Positions 32,112-40,717 of a DNA stretch of 64,000 nt are shown piece by piece. Numbering within the stretch: the stretch's first letter is position 1; each line of letters opens with the position of its first letter. The DNA is from an uncultured cyanobacterium (GTDB taxonomy: Bacteria; Cyanobacteriota; Cyanobacteriia; Cyanobacteriales; Nostocaceae): assembly GCA_903848645.1 (NCBI GenBank), contig CAINGU010000005.1:1-64000 (forward strand), in the 5' to 3' direction. The notes beneath the pieces were generated by a model. It was not told the DNA's origin. It saw nothing but the letters and a program-made list of their open reading frames with translations, and did no database searches. A program made the translations under genes and the position numbers.

Positions 32112-32657
32112 TTAACCAAATTTAATCATGTTTCGTCCATCCATAGCAGGTTTTTCTCCTCTTAATAAGGGTTCAATTGCAGCCTTAATTCGGGAGGCTG
32201 AAGGGGGACAACCTGGTAAATAAATATCAACATCTACTACCTTATGGACAGGGACAACTCTATCTAGTAAAGGGGGAACAATACCTGGTGAATGGGGAAT
32301 TTGTTGATTAATATCTGCTTCTTGAACATAAGCTAATTGTAAAGCTGGTTCAGCACCACCAGCAAGATTACGTAAAGCGGTAATATTACCAGTGACAGCG
32401 CAATCTCCAAAGGAAATGATTGTTTTAGTCCGTTTTCTAATTTTGTGAATTAATTCTAAATGTTCTTCATTAGCTATAGCCCCTTCAACTAATACCACAT
32501 CTACACCTTCTGGATATTCTTTAATATCAGCAATAGGACTATAAACTATATCTACTTGTGCGGCTAAATCTATTAACCATTCATCCAAATCGAGAAAGGA
32601 CATATGACAACCAGAACACCCACCTAACCACACTGTTGCTAATTTAATTTTAGTCAT
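32112..32657 (-). CDS. hoxY: Bidirectional NiFe hydrogenase small subunit HoxY
   Basis: Iron-sulfur electron-relay subunit that contacts HoxH. WLGGCSGCHMSFLDLDEWL, SFGDCAVTGNITALRN and DIYLPGCPPSASRIK supply the Cys ligands of the proximal 4Fe4S cluster. 181 residues with no Tat signal or extra clusters, as expected for a cytoplasmic HoxY. Its start overlaps the stop of the DUF3122 gene by four bases (32654-32657), so translation is coupled. Confidence 0.95.
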   Translation of the reverse strand: MTKIKLATVWLGGCSGCHMSFLDLDEWLIDLAAQVDIVYSPIADIKEYPEGVDVVLVEGAIANEEHLELIHKIRKRTKTIISFGDCAVTGNITALRNLAGGAEPALQLAYVQEADINQQIPHSPGIVPPLLDRVVPVHKVVDVDIYLPGCPPSASRIKAAIEPLLRGEKPAMDGRNMIKFG

Positions 32658-33190
32658 TTTTTCACCTCTTTAGTTGAAATTAATGATTGCCATTCTTTCA
32701 CAACATGGGTAGGAACTGAAATATTAATGAAGTTGTTTCCAGGTAAAGATATAGATAAAGATAAAGTTAAAGATTCTAGAGGCAATTGGGGTAAGATTTC
32801 TGTGAAATCATATTGACCAATTGTAGGGGCTGGGGCTTCATCTACAAATATATCATCAGCTTGCCAATTTTTACCTGTATTGGTAGTAATTCTTAAAGGT
32901 TGGGGATGAATTAATTCCGCAGAACCAGGAAAGCCCACTAAGCGAAGATTTATATTAGATGATTGTCCAGAATTTACTTGTTTAAATAAAACAACCTGCC
33001 AAACTTTCCCTGATTGATCATCTAATTTTACTTGTGAGCGATAAATAACTTCTCCTGGTGGGTTTCCTAACTGAGTAACAGCAGCAAATGCTTTCCCAGA
33101 TGTGAGGTTTACTAAACCCAGGAATATAAATATTGTCAATATCCCCAGTAATAGAATTTTTCTAAATGTTTGTCGAATATGGTGGATCAT
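32654..33190 (-). CDS. Exported DUF3122-like protein in the hox operon
   Basis: 178 residues. An N-terminal signal or anchor (ILLLGILTIFIFLGLVNL, then SGKAFA/AV) is followed by a beta-rich domain (VIYRSQVKLDDQSGKVWQVV, INLRLVGFPGSAELIHPQPL). It resembles the cyanobacterial DUF3122 family as I remember it. It overlaps hoxY by four bases and follows hoxU by 45 bp, so it is firmly within the operon, yet the hydrogenase is cytoplasmic and this protein is predicted to be exported to the thylakoid lumen or periplasm. Role unknown. Confidence 0.75.
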   Translation of the reverse strand: MIHHIRQTFRKILLLGILTIFIFLGLVNLTSGKAFAAVTQLGNPPGEVIYRSQVKLDDQSGKVWQVVLFKQVNSGQSSNINLRLVGFPGSAELIHPQPLRITTNTGKNWQADDIFVDEAPAPTIGQYDFTEILPQLPLESLTLSLSISLPGNNFINISVPTHVVKEWQSLISTKEVKK

Positions 33191-33235
33191 AAGATTGATT
33201 TTTTGTAAGTTATTTATTGCTATATAAATCTAGAA

Positions 33236-33952
33236 TTAAAAATTCCATTGTTTTTTCTCTCTAGCCGTTACTAAAAATTCAATTTTACCGCGATCATGTA
33301 CCATTTCCCCAACACTTGAACCTTTATCAAATAGCGCACCTGTGGGACAAGCATTCACACATTTACCACAGGAAGTACAAGTTTGGGAAGTTCCCCAAGG
33401 CTGATTTAAATCAGTAATCACGTGAGATTTTGAGCCTCTTCCTGCCATATCCCAAGTATGTGCGCCTTCGATTTCATCACATACCCGCACACAGCGAGTA
33501 CAAAGGACACAACGATTATGATCTATGCCAAAAAGATGATGAGAAGTATCAACAGTTCGCTGAGGATTTTGATATTCTAACCGCACATGATCCATGCCCA
33601 TTTCTATGGCTAAATCTTGTAATTCACAATTACCATTAGCAACACAAACTGAGCAAATGTGATTACCTTCAGCAAATAACATTTCTACAATTGTCCGACG
33701 ATATTTTTGTAAGCGATCGCTATTTGTATTTACCTCCATTCCTTCTGTAACCTTAGTCACACAAGCCGGTTGTAATTTATTACTACCTCCGATTTCTACC
33801 AAACATAACCGACAAGCACCCACTTCTCCTACACCTTCTAAATGACATAATGTAGGAATATGAATACCAGCTTGCTGGGAGGCTTCTAGTAAGGTTTCAT
33901 CCTCACGGGCGCTCACAAGTTCGCCATTTATTGTTAAAGTTTTTACAGTCAT
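33236..33952 (-). CDS. hoxU: Bidirectional hydrogenase diaphorase subunit HoxU
   Basis: 238 residues, relative of the NuoG N-terminus. A 2Fe2S ferredoxin-like domain ([20 protein letters not shown]) comes first, then a His-Cys3-type cluster site ([15 protein letters not shown]), then a 2x4Fe4S ferredoxin domain ([28 protein letters not shown]). It carries electrons between HoxF and HoxY. It is separated from hoxF by 128 bp of heptamer repeats and followed by the DUF3122 gene. Confidence 0.95.
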   Translation of the reverse strand: MTVKTLTINGELVSAREDETLLEASQQAGIHIPTLCHLEGVGEVGACRLCLVEIGGSNKLQPACVTKVTEGMEVNTNSDRLQKYRRTIVEMLFAEGNHICSVCVANGNCELQDLAIEMGMDHVRLEYQNPQRTVDTSHHLFGIDHNRCVLCTRCVRVCDEIEGAHTWDMAGRGSKSHVITDLNQPWGTSQTCTSCGKCVNACPTGALFDKGSSVGEMVHDRGKIEFLVTAREKKQWNF

Positions 33953-34009
33953 AAGAATTTGGTAATTGGTAATGGGTGATTAGTAATTGGTAATTGGAAA
34001 AGAATTCTG

Positions 34010-34093
34010 ACAACTGACAACTAACAACTAACAACTGACAACTGACAACTGACTACTGACAACTGACTACTGACTACTGACTACTGACTACTA
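34010..34093. repeat. Heptamer tandem repeats reaching into the 3' end of hoxF
   Basis: Runs of ACAACTG, ACAACTA and CTACTGA units. The hoxF stop codon and its last residues (VSSQ) are read from the repeat (minus strand ...AGTAGTCAGTAG), so the tract has eroded or rewritten the gene's end. Confidence 0.85.
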
Positions 34094-35685
34094 ACCAAAG
34101 CTAAATATTCATCATGAAAATAACGCAAAGTGCTAAAAACTGGATTTGGTGCAGACTGTCCTAAACCACACAAACTGGTGTGTTTTACCATGTCGCAAAG
34201 TTCCTCTAACAAATCTAAATCAGCTAGTGAACCTTCTCCTTTACTAATCTTTGTTAATAACCCGTGTAATTGCACAGTTCCCACTCGACAAGGAATGCAC
34301 TTACCACAAGATTCATCCATGCAAAATTCCATGAAAAAGCGAGCGACATCTACCATATTCGTAGTTTGATCCATAACAATCATCCCACCCGAACCCATCA
34401 TTGAACCCAAGGCGGTTAGGGATTCATAATCTACAGGTGTAGCAAAAGCCGACGCAGGAATACATCCCCCTGAAGGACCACCAGTTTGTACTGCTTTAGC
34501 AATACCATTGGGAACACCTCCCCCCATTTCCTCGACAATTTCTTGTAAAGATGTTCCCATTGGGACTTCTATCAAACCCGTATTGCGGATTTTTCCAGCT
34601 AAGGCAAATACCTTTGTGCCTTTGCTTTTACCAGTGCCAATATTAGCAAACCAATCAGCACCTTTACGGACAATGGGCGCGATATTGGCGAAGGTTTCCA
34701 CATTGTTAATTAAGGTCGGATAGCCCCATAAACCGGACTCAGCGGGATAAGGGGGACGGGGATGAGGGACACCGCGTTTACCTTCAATCGAAGCCATTAA
34801 AGCCGTTTCTTCACCGCAGACATAAGCCCCTGCACCAATGCGGATGGCGATTTTAAAATCAAAGGGAGAGTCAAAGATTTGTGAACCTAAAAGTCCTAAG
34901 TGTTGGGCTTGACGAATTGCCGTTTCTAGGCGTTTAATAGCAATGGGATATTCTGCCCTAACATAAATATAGCCTTGATTTGCGCCGATGGAGTAAGCAG
35001 CGATCGCCATTCCTTCCAAAACTCGATGGGGATCACTTTCTAATACACTGCGATCCATAAATGCACCGGGATCACCTTCATCAGCATTACAAATCACAAA
35101 CTTTTTCTCACCGGGAGATTTTGCCACTGTTCCCCATTTTAAACCCGTGGGATAACCAGCCCCACCCCGTCCCCGCAAACCGCTTTTGGTAATTGTTTCC
35201 ACTACCTGACTGGGTTTCATTTCTCGCAGCACTTGGTAAAGGGCTTGATAACCATCAGCCGCAATGTAAGCTTGAATGCGTTCGGGGTCAATTTTGCCGC
35301 TATTTTCCAAAACAATGGGGAATTGACGGCTAAAAAATGGCTGATTCAAATCACCCTGTTGTAAATTTGTGGCTTCTCCATTTACCCCCGCAATAATTTT
35401 TGCGGCATGATCTGGGGTAACTTTTTCATACAACTTTGCTTCCGTAGGATGTTCTGGAATATCCACCTGTACCAATGGTCCTTGACAGCACAGACGCATA
35501 CAACCCACACCGGAAACTTCTACAGTATCTTGTAAACCCGCAGCTTTCACAGATGATTCTAAATTATCTTTGACAGCTTGGGAGTGAGAAGACAGACAAC
35601 CCGCAGCGGTACAACAGCGAATCTGCACAGGTTTCTGTTGAGAACGTTCTTTTTGACCAATTTCTAATAATTCATTTAGTTCCAT
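34081..35685 (-). CDS. hoxF: Bidirectional hydrogenase diaphorase subunit HoxF
   Basis: 534 residues with FMN, NAD(P)H and Fe-S sites. The N-terminal thioredoxin-like 2Fe2S domain is [13 protein letters not shown]...[29 protein letters not shown] is the NADH/FMN-binding loop. [12 protein letters not shown] plus [11 protein letters not shown] hold the C-terminal 4Fe4S cysteines. It overlaps hoxE by 14 bp (translational coupling). Its final residues come from a heptamer repeat tract. Confidence 0.96.
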   Translation of the reverse strand: MELNELLEIGQKERSQQKPVQIRCCTAAGCLSSHSQAVKDNLESSVKAAGLQDTVEVSGVGCMRLCCQGPLVQVDIPEHPTEAKLYEKVTPDHAAKIIAGVNGEATNLQQGDLNQPFFSRQFPIVLENSGKIDPERIQAYIAADGYQALYQVLREMKPSQVVETITKSGLRGRGGAGYPTGLKWGTVAKSPGEKKFVICNADEGDPGAFMDRSVLESDPHRVLEGMAIAAYSIGANQGYIYVRAEYPIAIKRLETAIRQAQHLGLLGSQIFDSPFDFKIAIRIGAGAYVCGEETALMASIEGKRGVPHPRPPYPAESGLWGYPTLINNVETFANIAPIVRKGADWFANIGTGKSKGTKVFALAGKIRNTGLIEVPMGTSLQEIVEEMGGGVPNGIAKAVQTGGPSGGCIPASAFATPVDYESLTALGSMMGSGGMIVMDQTTNMVDVARFFMEFCMDESCGKCIPCRVGTVQLHGLLTKISKGEGSLADLDLLEELCDMVKHTSLCGLGQSAPNPVFSTLRYFHDEYLALVSSQ

Positions 35686-36184
35686 CTTTCAACCATTCTC
35701 CCACTTTTTTAGATACTGATTCCGGGGTTTGATCACCTAAAACAGCGCCATCAAACACTACCGCAGGGGCAATTCCACAAGCCCCCAAACATCTAGCTGT
35801 CATCAGAGAAATTTGACCATTTGGGGTAGTTTCTCCTGCGTGAATTTGCGTAAATTGCTCTAACTTAGTTAAGATAGTCTGTGAGCCTTTGACATAACAA
35901 GCTGTACCCGTACAAATCACACAGTTATGAACCCCTTTCGGTACAAGAGAAAACAAATGATAAAAAGTAGCCACCCCGTAAACCCGACTAGGTGGTAATT
36001 TCAGGCTATGGGAAATGTACAATAATAAATCCAGTTCTAAATAACCAAATAGTTCAGAAGCCCGATGCAGAATTTCAATAAGTGCATCTTGTTGATATTG
36101 ATGACGCTTGATAGTTGCGTCCAACATCTTTAAACGCTTATCTTCACTTGGATGATTTGAAGAAGGTAAAACTGAAGTTTTCAT
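35672..36184 (-). CDS. hoxE: Bidirectional hydrogenase subunit HoxE
   Basis: 170 residues, related to NuoE. A thioredoxin-like fold with a 2Fe2S cluster: [11 protein letters not shown] provides two cysteines and [14 protein letters not shown] the others. [36 protein letters not shown] is typical of HoxE/NuoE. It mediates electron exchange of the diaphorase with ferredoxin/NAD(P)H or the membrane in cyanobacteria. It follows usp by 35 bp. Confidence 0.95.
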   Translation of the reverse strand: MKTSVLPSSNHPSEDKRLKMLDATIKRHQYQQDALIEILHRASELFGYLELDLLLYISHSLKLPPSRVYGVATFYHLFSLVPKGVHNCVICTGTACYVKGSQTILTKLEQFTQIHAGETTPNGQISLMTARCLGACGIAPAVVFDGAVLGDQTPESVSKKVGEWLKDGTK

Positions 36185-36219
36185 AGAAATTGCCCTTTAT
36201 CCCTTGCCCCTACTCCTAA

Positions 36220-36750
36220 CTAATTACTAAAAGTGGTAGTTTCTGAAGCAACATTTGTTGTTTTCTCACTCACAGGTAAATGTATAATCTGCACTGAACA
36301 AGGTGCATGATGTAATACATAGTTACTCACACTACCGAGAAAAAATTCTGCAACTCCAGAACGTCCCCGTCGTCCCATCATAATCAAGTCAGCATTCCAA
36401 TTTTTGGCTAATTCACAAATCATCCGTCCTGGATTACCAGCATTTTGAGTAAATTCTGTATTAATACCGGATGTGTTCGCTTGGGCGCTTAGTGACTGTA
36501 AGATTTGCAAACCTTCGTTTTTAAATTTTTCCCAATGTTCTTGGTATAATTGAAAACTTTGCTCACTCCATCCGGGATAGTAGTCAATATTGGGGAAAAT
36601 CAGTGCTTCTGGACTACCTTCTTCTTCCTGTGAGAGAACGTGCAGTAACATTAAGCTTGCAGATGTTAACTTTGCTAAAGATAAAGCTTGTTTAAAAACT
36701 TCTGCACTCATTTCTGAACGATCTATTGCAACTAAGATTTTTTTAACCAT
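36220..36750 (-). CDS. Universal stress protein (UspA family)
   Basis: 176 residues. KKILVAIDRSEMSAEVFKQAL begins the fold, and MMGRRGRSGVAEFFLGSVSNYVL carries the ATP-binding G-2x-G-9x-G-S pattern, so it should bind ATP. Usp proteins of this kind often appear with anaerobic or energy-starvation regulons. It is the first gene of the unit running into hoxE (35 bp gap), and the shared 17-nt sequence lies 105 bp upstream. Confidence 0.88.
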   Translation of the reverse strand: MVKKILVAIDRSEMSAEVFKQALSLAKLTSASLMLLHVLSQEEEGSPEALIFPNIDYYPGWSEQSFQLYQEHWEKFKNEGLQILQSLSAQANTSGINTEFTQNAGNPGRMICELAKNWNADLIMMGRRGRSGVAEFFLGSVSNYVLHHAPCSVQIIHLPVSEKTTNVASETTTFSN

Positions 36751-36854
36751 ATATCTTACCTATGTTAATGTGTGAAAGCACTGTTAATTACTATGTCTGG
36801 TTTTCGGGTTCATCTCCTCAATTCTAGTCATCACTCAGACTTATAAGCAAAGAA

Positions 36855-36875
36855 TTTGAGGAACTTGTGAGAATA
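36855..36875 (-). promoter_or_regulatory. Candidate regulator site shared with pflA promoter
   Basis: TTTGAGGAACTTGTGAG (36855-36871), identical over 17 bases to 28556-28572. Preceding AGCAAA is also shared, with a 2-base offset. On the minus strand it is followed by TTGCTT, 18 nt, TAGAAT, a fair promoter for usp-hox. The 11-bp direct repeat appears as GAGGAA-n5-GAGAAT. Confidence 0.55.
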
Positions 36876-36948
36876 GATTTTTAACAGAGTTGATTGATCA
36901 AAACAGAATTCTACATGATCAGTGGATTGGTGGTTAACAAAAATAAAT

Positions 36949-36967
36949 ATATGACAAGTTGTCATAT
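36949..36967. promoter_or_regulatory. Perfect palindrome in the petE promoter region
   Basis: ATATGACAA, G, TTGTCATAT: perfect 9-bp arms, 56 bp upstream of the petE ATG. TTGTCA at 36960-36965 could be the -35 box, with AT-rich -10 candidates at 36981-36990. A palindrome over the -35 suggests a repressor site. A BlaI/CopY-type copper-linked regulator (PetR) is one possibility; this is inference. Confidence 0.5.
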
Positions 36968-37022
36968 TTGGCATTGATTGTATTTAAAATGAGATCAGAA
37001 CAATATTTCTCAGAAAAAAAGC

Positions 37023-37442
37023 ATGAAATCCATAGCAGCAACTTTGCGACGCTTGAGCCTAGCCGTATTGACAGTTATTGTAATTTTTGGTAGCTTTGCT
37101 GTATTTACCCCCACTGCATCTGCGGACACATATACAATTAAATTGGGTACGGATAAAGGTTTATTACAATTTCAGCCTAAAAAGCTAACTGTTAAGCCCG
37201 GTGATACAATTGAATGGAAGAATAACAAAGTTCCCCCCCACAACGTTGTCTTTGATCCTGCTAAAAACCCCGGTAAGGATGCTGTTTTAGCCAAATCTTT
37301 GTCCCACAAGAAATTATTAATGAGTCCCGGACAAACCGAAACCACCGTTATTCCTGCTGACGCTGCACCTGGTTCTTATACATTTTATTGCGAACCTCAC
37401 CGTGGCGCTGGTATGGTTGGTAAAATCATTGTTGAAGGCTAA
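37023..37442 (+). CDS. petE: Plastocyanin
   Basis: Lumenal blue-copper electron carrier from cytochrome b6f to photosystem I. A 34-residue signal peptide (ends FTPTASA/DTYTIKLG) is followed by a 105-residue mature protein. Copper ligands: His in NKVPPHNVVFDP, then Cys, His and Met in YCEPHRGAGMVGK. It is monocistronic and downstream of a perfect palindrome. A hairpin (ACCATCCC/GGGATGGT, 37456-37483) follows. petE is typically copper-induced. Confidence 0.97.
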   Translation: MKSIAATLRRLSLAVLTVIVIFGSFAVFTPTASADTYTIKLGTDKGLLQFQPKKLTVKPGDTIEWKNNKVPPHNVVFDPAKNPGKDAVLAKSLSHKKLLMSPGQTETTVIPADAAPGSYTFYCEPHRGAGMVGKIIVEG

Positions 37443-37455
37443 TATCTAGCTATAA

Positions 37456-37483
37456 ACCATCCCTGTGAATAGATGGGGATGGT
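37456..37483. terminator. Hairpin between convergent petE and ubiD
   Basis: ACCATCCC pairs with GGGATGGT across a 12-nt loop. The flank is A-rich on the plus strand and T-rich (TTTATA) on the minus strand, so it could end either gene. Modest evidence. Confidence 0.5.
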
Positions 37484-37616
37484 AAAAGCAATCCTTATGA
37501 TAGATAATCAATACAGACAAAAACTTTTATAATTGTAGATACAGGCTTTTTATTTAATATGAATTTTATTTTGAAAATAACACTCCCCTCCTGACAGAGA
37601 AGGGAAAGTGTAAGTA

Positions 37617-39125
37617 TTACTTCATATCATAACCAAACAAATTCGGATCAACTTCTCCTAATTGTAAATCGGCTAAACCATACTCAGCCCAACGTCTTTC
37701 TACCATTGCAGCTATATCAATATCTGATTTTAATGGTTCACCCCATTCATGTTCTGTTTCTGGAGGAATTTTTGTAGTGGCATCTATGCCCATTCTCCCA
37801 CCTAACCCTAATTTTTCACTAGCAAAATCTAAAGTATCAAAGGGAGTATTTGGTAAAATAAATACATCTCTGGTAGGATCAACTTTAGAACTTATCGCCC
37901 AAACCACTTGACGCGGATCACGAACATTGATATCCTTGTCAACTACAATCACAAATTTAGTGTAGGTAAATTGTGGTAACGCACTCCAAAACGCTAAAGC
38001 TGCCCGTCGTGCTTGTCCAGGATAGGCTTTATCTATGGAAATAATTGCGGCTTTGTAACTTAACGCTTCCATGGGCAGGAAGAAATCAACTATTTCTGAC
38101 ACCTGTTGGCGTAAAATGGGGGTGTAAATCCGATTAAGAGCGATCGCCATCATCGCTTCTTCTTTCGGTGGCAACCCGCTAAATGTGGTAAGATAAATTG
38201 GATCTCTGCGATGTGTCATACACTGAAACCGCACCAAAGGCGAATCTTCCACACCGCCATAATATCCCATGTGGTCGCCAAAGGGTCCATCGGGTAAAAC
38301 TTCCCCCGGTGTAATTGTCCCTTCTAAAACAAACTCGGAATCTGCGGGAACTTCCAAATCTACGGTTTTACACTTGGCTAAGTTGACTCCCGAACCGCCA
38401 TATAATCCAGCAAATAACCATTCTGATAAATCTACAGGAATGGGTGTGGCTGCTGCCATGATAATTAAAGGATCTACACCTAGAGCGATCGCCACTTCTA
38501 ACTTTTTACCATGTTCTGCCGCCTTCCGCAAATGTCTCGCACCACCCCGCACCGATAGCCAGTGTACGGTCATGGTATTATTGGATTGGAGTTGTAACCG
38601 ATACACACCGACATTGGGGATTCCTGTCTCACAATCCTTAGTAATTACCAATCCTAGGGTAATAATCTTTCCGGCATCTCTCGGATAAGGACGTATTAAA
38701 GGTAACTTATTTAAATCTAAATCATTCCCTTCTACTACCACTTGTTGACAAGCGGGAAAAAAGTCCCTTCCCGGTTTGGCTTTGATTACGTCAAACAGCA
38801 CTTTACCAAAATCTATGGCTTGGGAAATCTTTTTGGGTGGTTTGGGTTGCTGAAGCATACTCAGCTTCTTTCCCAGGGTTTCCAACTCCTCTGGTTTTTC
38901 CATGTTCATAGCCCAGCATATCCTTTCCACTGTCCCCATTAAATTTACCGCAACGGGGAAAGATGCACCTTTAACATTTTCAAATATTAAGCCTGGTCCA
39001 CCTTTTTGCAGCATTCGGTTGGAAATCTCCGCAATTTCCATGTCTGGGTCAACTAAAGCCGAAATGCGCTTTAATTGTCCTCTTTCTTCTAGAATTTTGA
39101 TGAATCCCCGTAAATCTCGCGCCAT
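37617..39125 (-). CDS. ubiD: UbiD family decarboxylase
   Basis: 502 residues of the prenylated-FMN- and Mn-dependent (de)carboxylases. In cyanobacteria UbiD with UbiX is thought to decarboxylate the polyprenyl-4-hydroxybenzoate intermediate of plastoquinone synthesis. Visible: MARDLRGFIKILEERGQLKRI, VALALG-type loop (EVAIALGVDPLIIMAAATP), GDHMGYYGG, and THRRDPIYLTTFSGLPPKEE. It ends LADLQLGEVDPNLFGYDMK. Monocistronic. UbiX is not in the window. Confidence 0.9.
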   Translation of the reverse strand: MARDLRGFIKILEERGQLKRISALVDPDMEIAEISNRMLQKGGPGLIFENVKGASFPVAVNLMGTVERICWAMNMEKPEELETLGKKLSMLQQPKPPKKISQAIDFGKVLFDVIKAKPGRDFFPACQQVVVEGNDLDLNKLPLIRPYPRDAGKIITLGLVITKDCETGIPNVGVYRLQLQSNNTMTVHWLSVRGGARHLRKAAEHGKKLEVAIALGVDPLIIMAAATPIPVDLSEWLFAGLYGGSGVNLAKCKTVDLEVPADSEFVLEGTITPGEVLPDGPFGDHMGYYGGVEDSPLVRFQCMTHRRDPIYLTTFSGLPPKEEAMMAIALNRIYTPILRQQVSEIVDFFLPMEALSYKAAIISIDKAYPGQARRAALAFWSALPQFTYTKFVIVVDKDINVRDPRQVVWAISSKVDPTRDVFILPNTPFDTLDFASEKLGLGGRMGIDATTKIPPETEHEWGEPLKSDIDIAAMVERRWAEYGLADLQLGEVDPNLFGYDMK

Positions 39126-39287
39126 TGTTTTGTTTTAATTATGAAGAAGTGTAAAGCTATTTTTATCTTAGTCTTCATTCAGCTAATTTGACTTTTTAGT
39201 ATATATGTACTATAATAGGAAAAAGATGAATTTTCCTCACGCAGAGTCGCAGATTGAGTTTTTACCTGATAAAAGTTAGGGGGTTTT

Positions 39288-40655
39288 ATGACGAACTTAA
39301 ATCACCAGATTTCCCTGTTAGAACTTATCCAAATTTTATCGGCACATCGTCAAAACATTATTTTGAATTTACATAAGTTAAAGGAAGATTACCACAGAAC
39401 TGGTATTAAAAGAGTGAGAGGTGTGAGAGATATCAATGGTGATTTAATTACTCCTGGGTTACAAACTGAAGATATTTATGCTAGTGATTTTGTGCAAATG
39501 GGTGTATTTGCTATAAATCGCAATACCGCTACTATTAATATGTTGGTAAAGCGGAAGGTTAGGCTGGTAAAAGCTGAAGATAATACACCCATGATTGAAG
39601 TTGCGGGTTTACTGGCTCATGATTTAGATAACTTTAATAATTATACAATTGTTAAAGATGGGAAAGTTAATGTTTCTACTTTAAATATCAAAGTCAGCAA
39701 CAAGAAAGTATTTGATTTATTGCAAGCTAAAGGTGTAATTATTGCTGACAAGTTTGATTTCAATTCTGAGTATACAATTCAGTTAGATAATTTACCATTA
39801 GTCCCTGTTAATATCAATTTTGGTAGTATTGATGGGTTATTTACTCAATTAGCAGAAATCAAAGTTGTTATGAGTATTTTATCCGCTTGTTTACGCCATC
39901 AATCTGATGTATTTGTCAGTAATCAAGTAGAGGAATTAAAACAACATTATTTGTCAAAAAATCTCTATCTGAATTTTCCTAAAACTCAGGAGTATTCAGA
40001 TCCAATTGATTCTCATATCAGTTATAAAATTGAGTTTGGTAATCAGGATATTCTCAACTTGAGTAAATTATATACTGCTAATCAATTTTTAGCCCGAAGA
40101 TATGAGGTTTACGACCAAGAAACTGGGGAGATTTTCCTGAAACCAACTTTAGAAATGGGTTTAAATCACAATATGGCTTTTCGACAAAAAGCCATTTCTG
40201 CGAGAATGAAACTCACTAAAGTTGATGATTTAATGAAACCTATTTTTGACGACTTTCTAGGAATCAATATCAATGGGAAAGTAGGGGAAATTCTCAATAA
40301 AGTTGGTGATCATAATTTAGCGTTGTTATTATATGCTCAACACGCTGGTAAATCTGTTAATAGAGAAGATTTGATTGCAGCTATGACGACAGCTTACCAA
40401 AAATTAGCAGCTTATGTTGAGCAAATTTACCAAGAAAATATTTCTCCAATGGTATTTTACATTGGTGCGACAGGAATTTTACCAAATAAAATAACAACTC
40501 AAGCCATGACTGCTGATGAATTAGCAGCTAAATATCCCCATTTGCAATTTTCCAAACATGAACAAGAGGGGACATTTTTTGAAGTTGAAAATAGCATTAT
40601 TAGTGTTTATCCGCAAACTGAATATTACAGTAAAAAGTCATTAGCGGTTAGTTAG
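39288..40655 (+). CDS. Uncharacterised 455-residue protein
   Basis: I do not recognise a family. No signal peptide or membrane segment is seen; composition is that of a soluble cytoplasmic protein. Residues 1-40 look helical (LLELIQILSAHRQNIILNLHKLKEDYHRTG). Residues 80-175 are beta-rich (VKRKVRLVKAEDNTPMIEVAG, ITVKDGKVNVSTLNIKV-like). Residues 180-260 are helical, and the C-terminal third contains VGDHNLALLLYAQHAGKSVNREDLIAAM, resembling a winged-helix or helical bundle by eye only. AATTTTGTAGGGGTTTAGC hairpin DNA follows. It may be a structural or nucleic-acid-handling protein; no function is claimed. Confidence 0.6.
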   Translation: MTNLNHQISLLELIQILSAHRQNIILNLHKLKEDYHRTGIKRVRGVRDINGDLITPGLQTEDIYASDFVQMGVFAINRNTATINMLVKRKVRLVKAEDNTPMIEVAGLLAHDLDNFNNYTIVKDGKVNVSTLNIKVSNKKVFDLLQAKGVIIADKFDFNSEYTIQLDNLPLVPVNINFGSIDGLFTQLAEIKVVMSILSACLRHQSDVFVSNQVEELKQHYLSKNLYLNFPKTQEYSDPIDSHISYKIEFGNQDILNLSKLYTANQFLARRYEVYDQETGEIFLKPTLEMGLNHNMAFRQKAISARMKLTKVDDLMKPIFDDFLGININGKVGEILNKVGDHNLALLLYAQHAGKSVNREDLIAAMTTAYQKLAAYVEQIYQENISPMVFYIGATGILPNKITTQAMTADELAAKYPHLQFSKHEQEGTFFEVENSIISVYPQTEYYSKKSLAVS

Positions 40656-40665
40656 TTAATTTTGT

Positions 40666-40690
40666 AGGGGTTTAGCAATGCTAAACCCCT
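40666..40690 (+). terminator. Palindromic hairpin after the 455-aa gene
   Basis: AGGGGTTTAGCA, A, TGCTAAACCCCT: 12-bp perfect arms 11 bp after the stop, followed by AAATATTTTT. Likely terminator; it also has the look of a dispersed repeat. Confidence 0.7.
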
Positions 40691-40717
40691 AAATATTTTT
40701 GAAGTTTGATATGGTAA

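Noticed and set aside
34010-34093. CRISPR-like array of short repeats
   Set aside because: Seven-base tandem units without spacers; this and the other heptamer tracts are ordinary short tandem repeats.
36890-36901. FNR/CRP-like TTGATTGATCAA before usp-hox
   Set aside because: The half sites TTGAT and ATCAA are separated by only two bases, not the four of an FNR box, so it was not called as a site.
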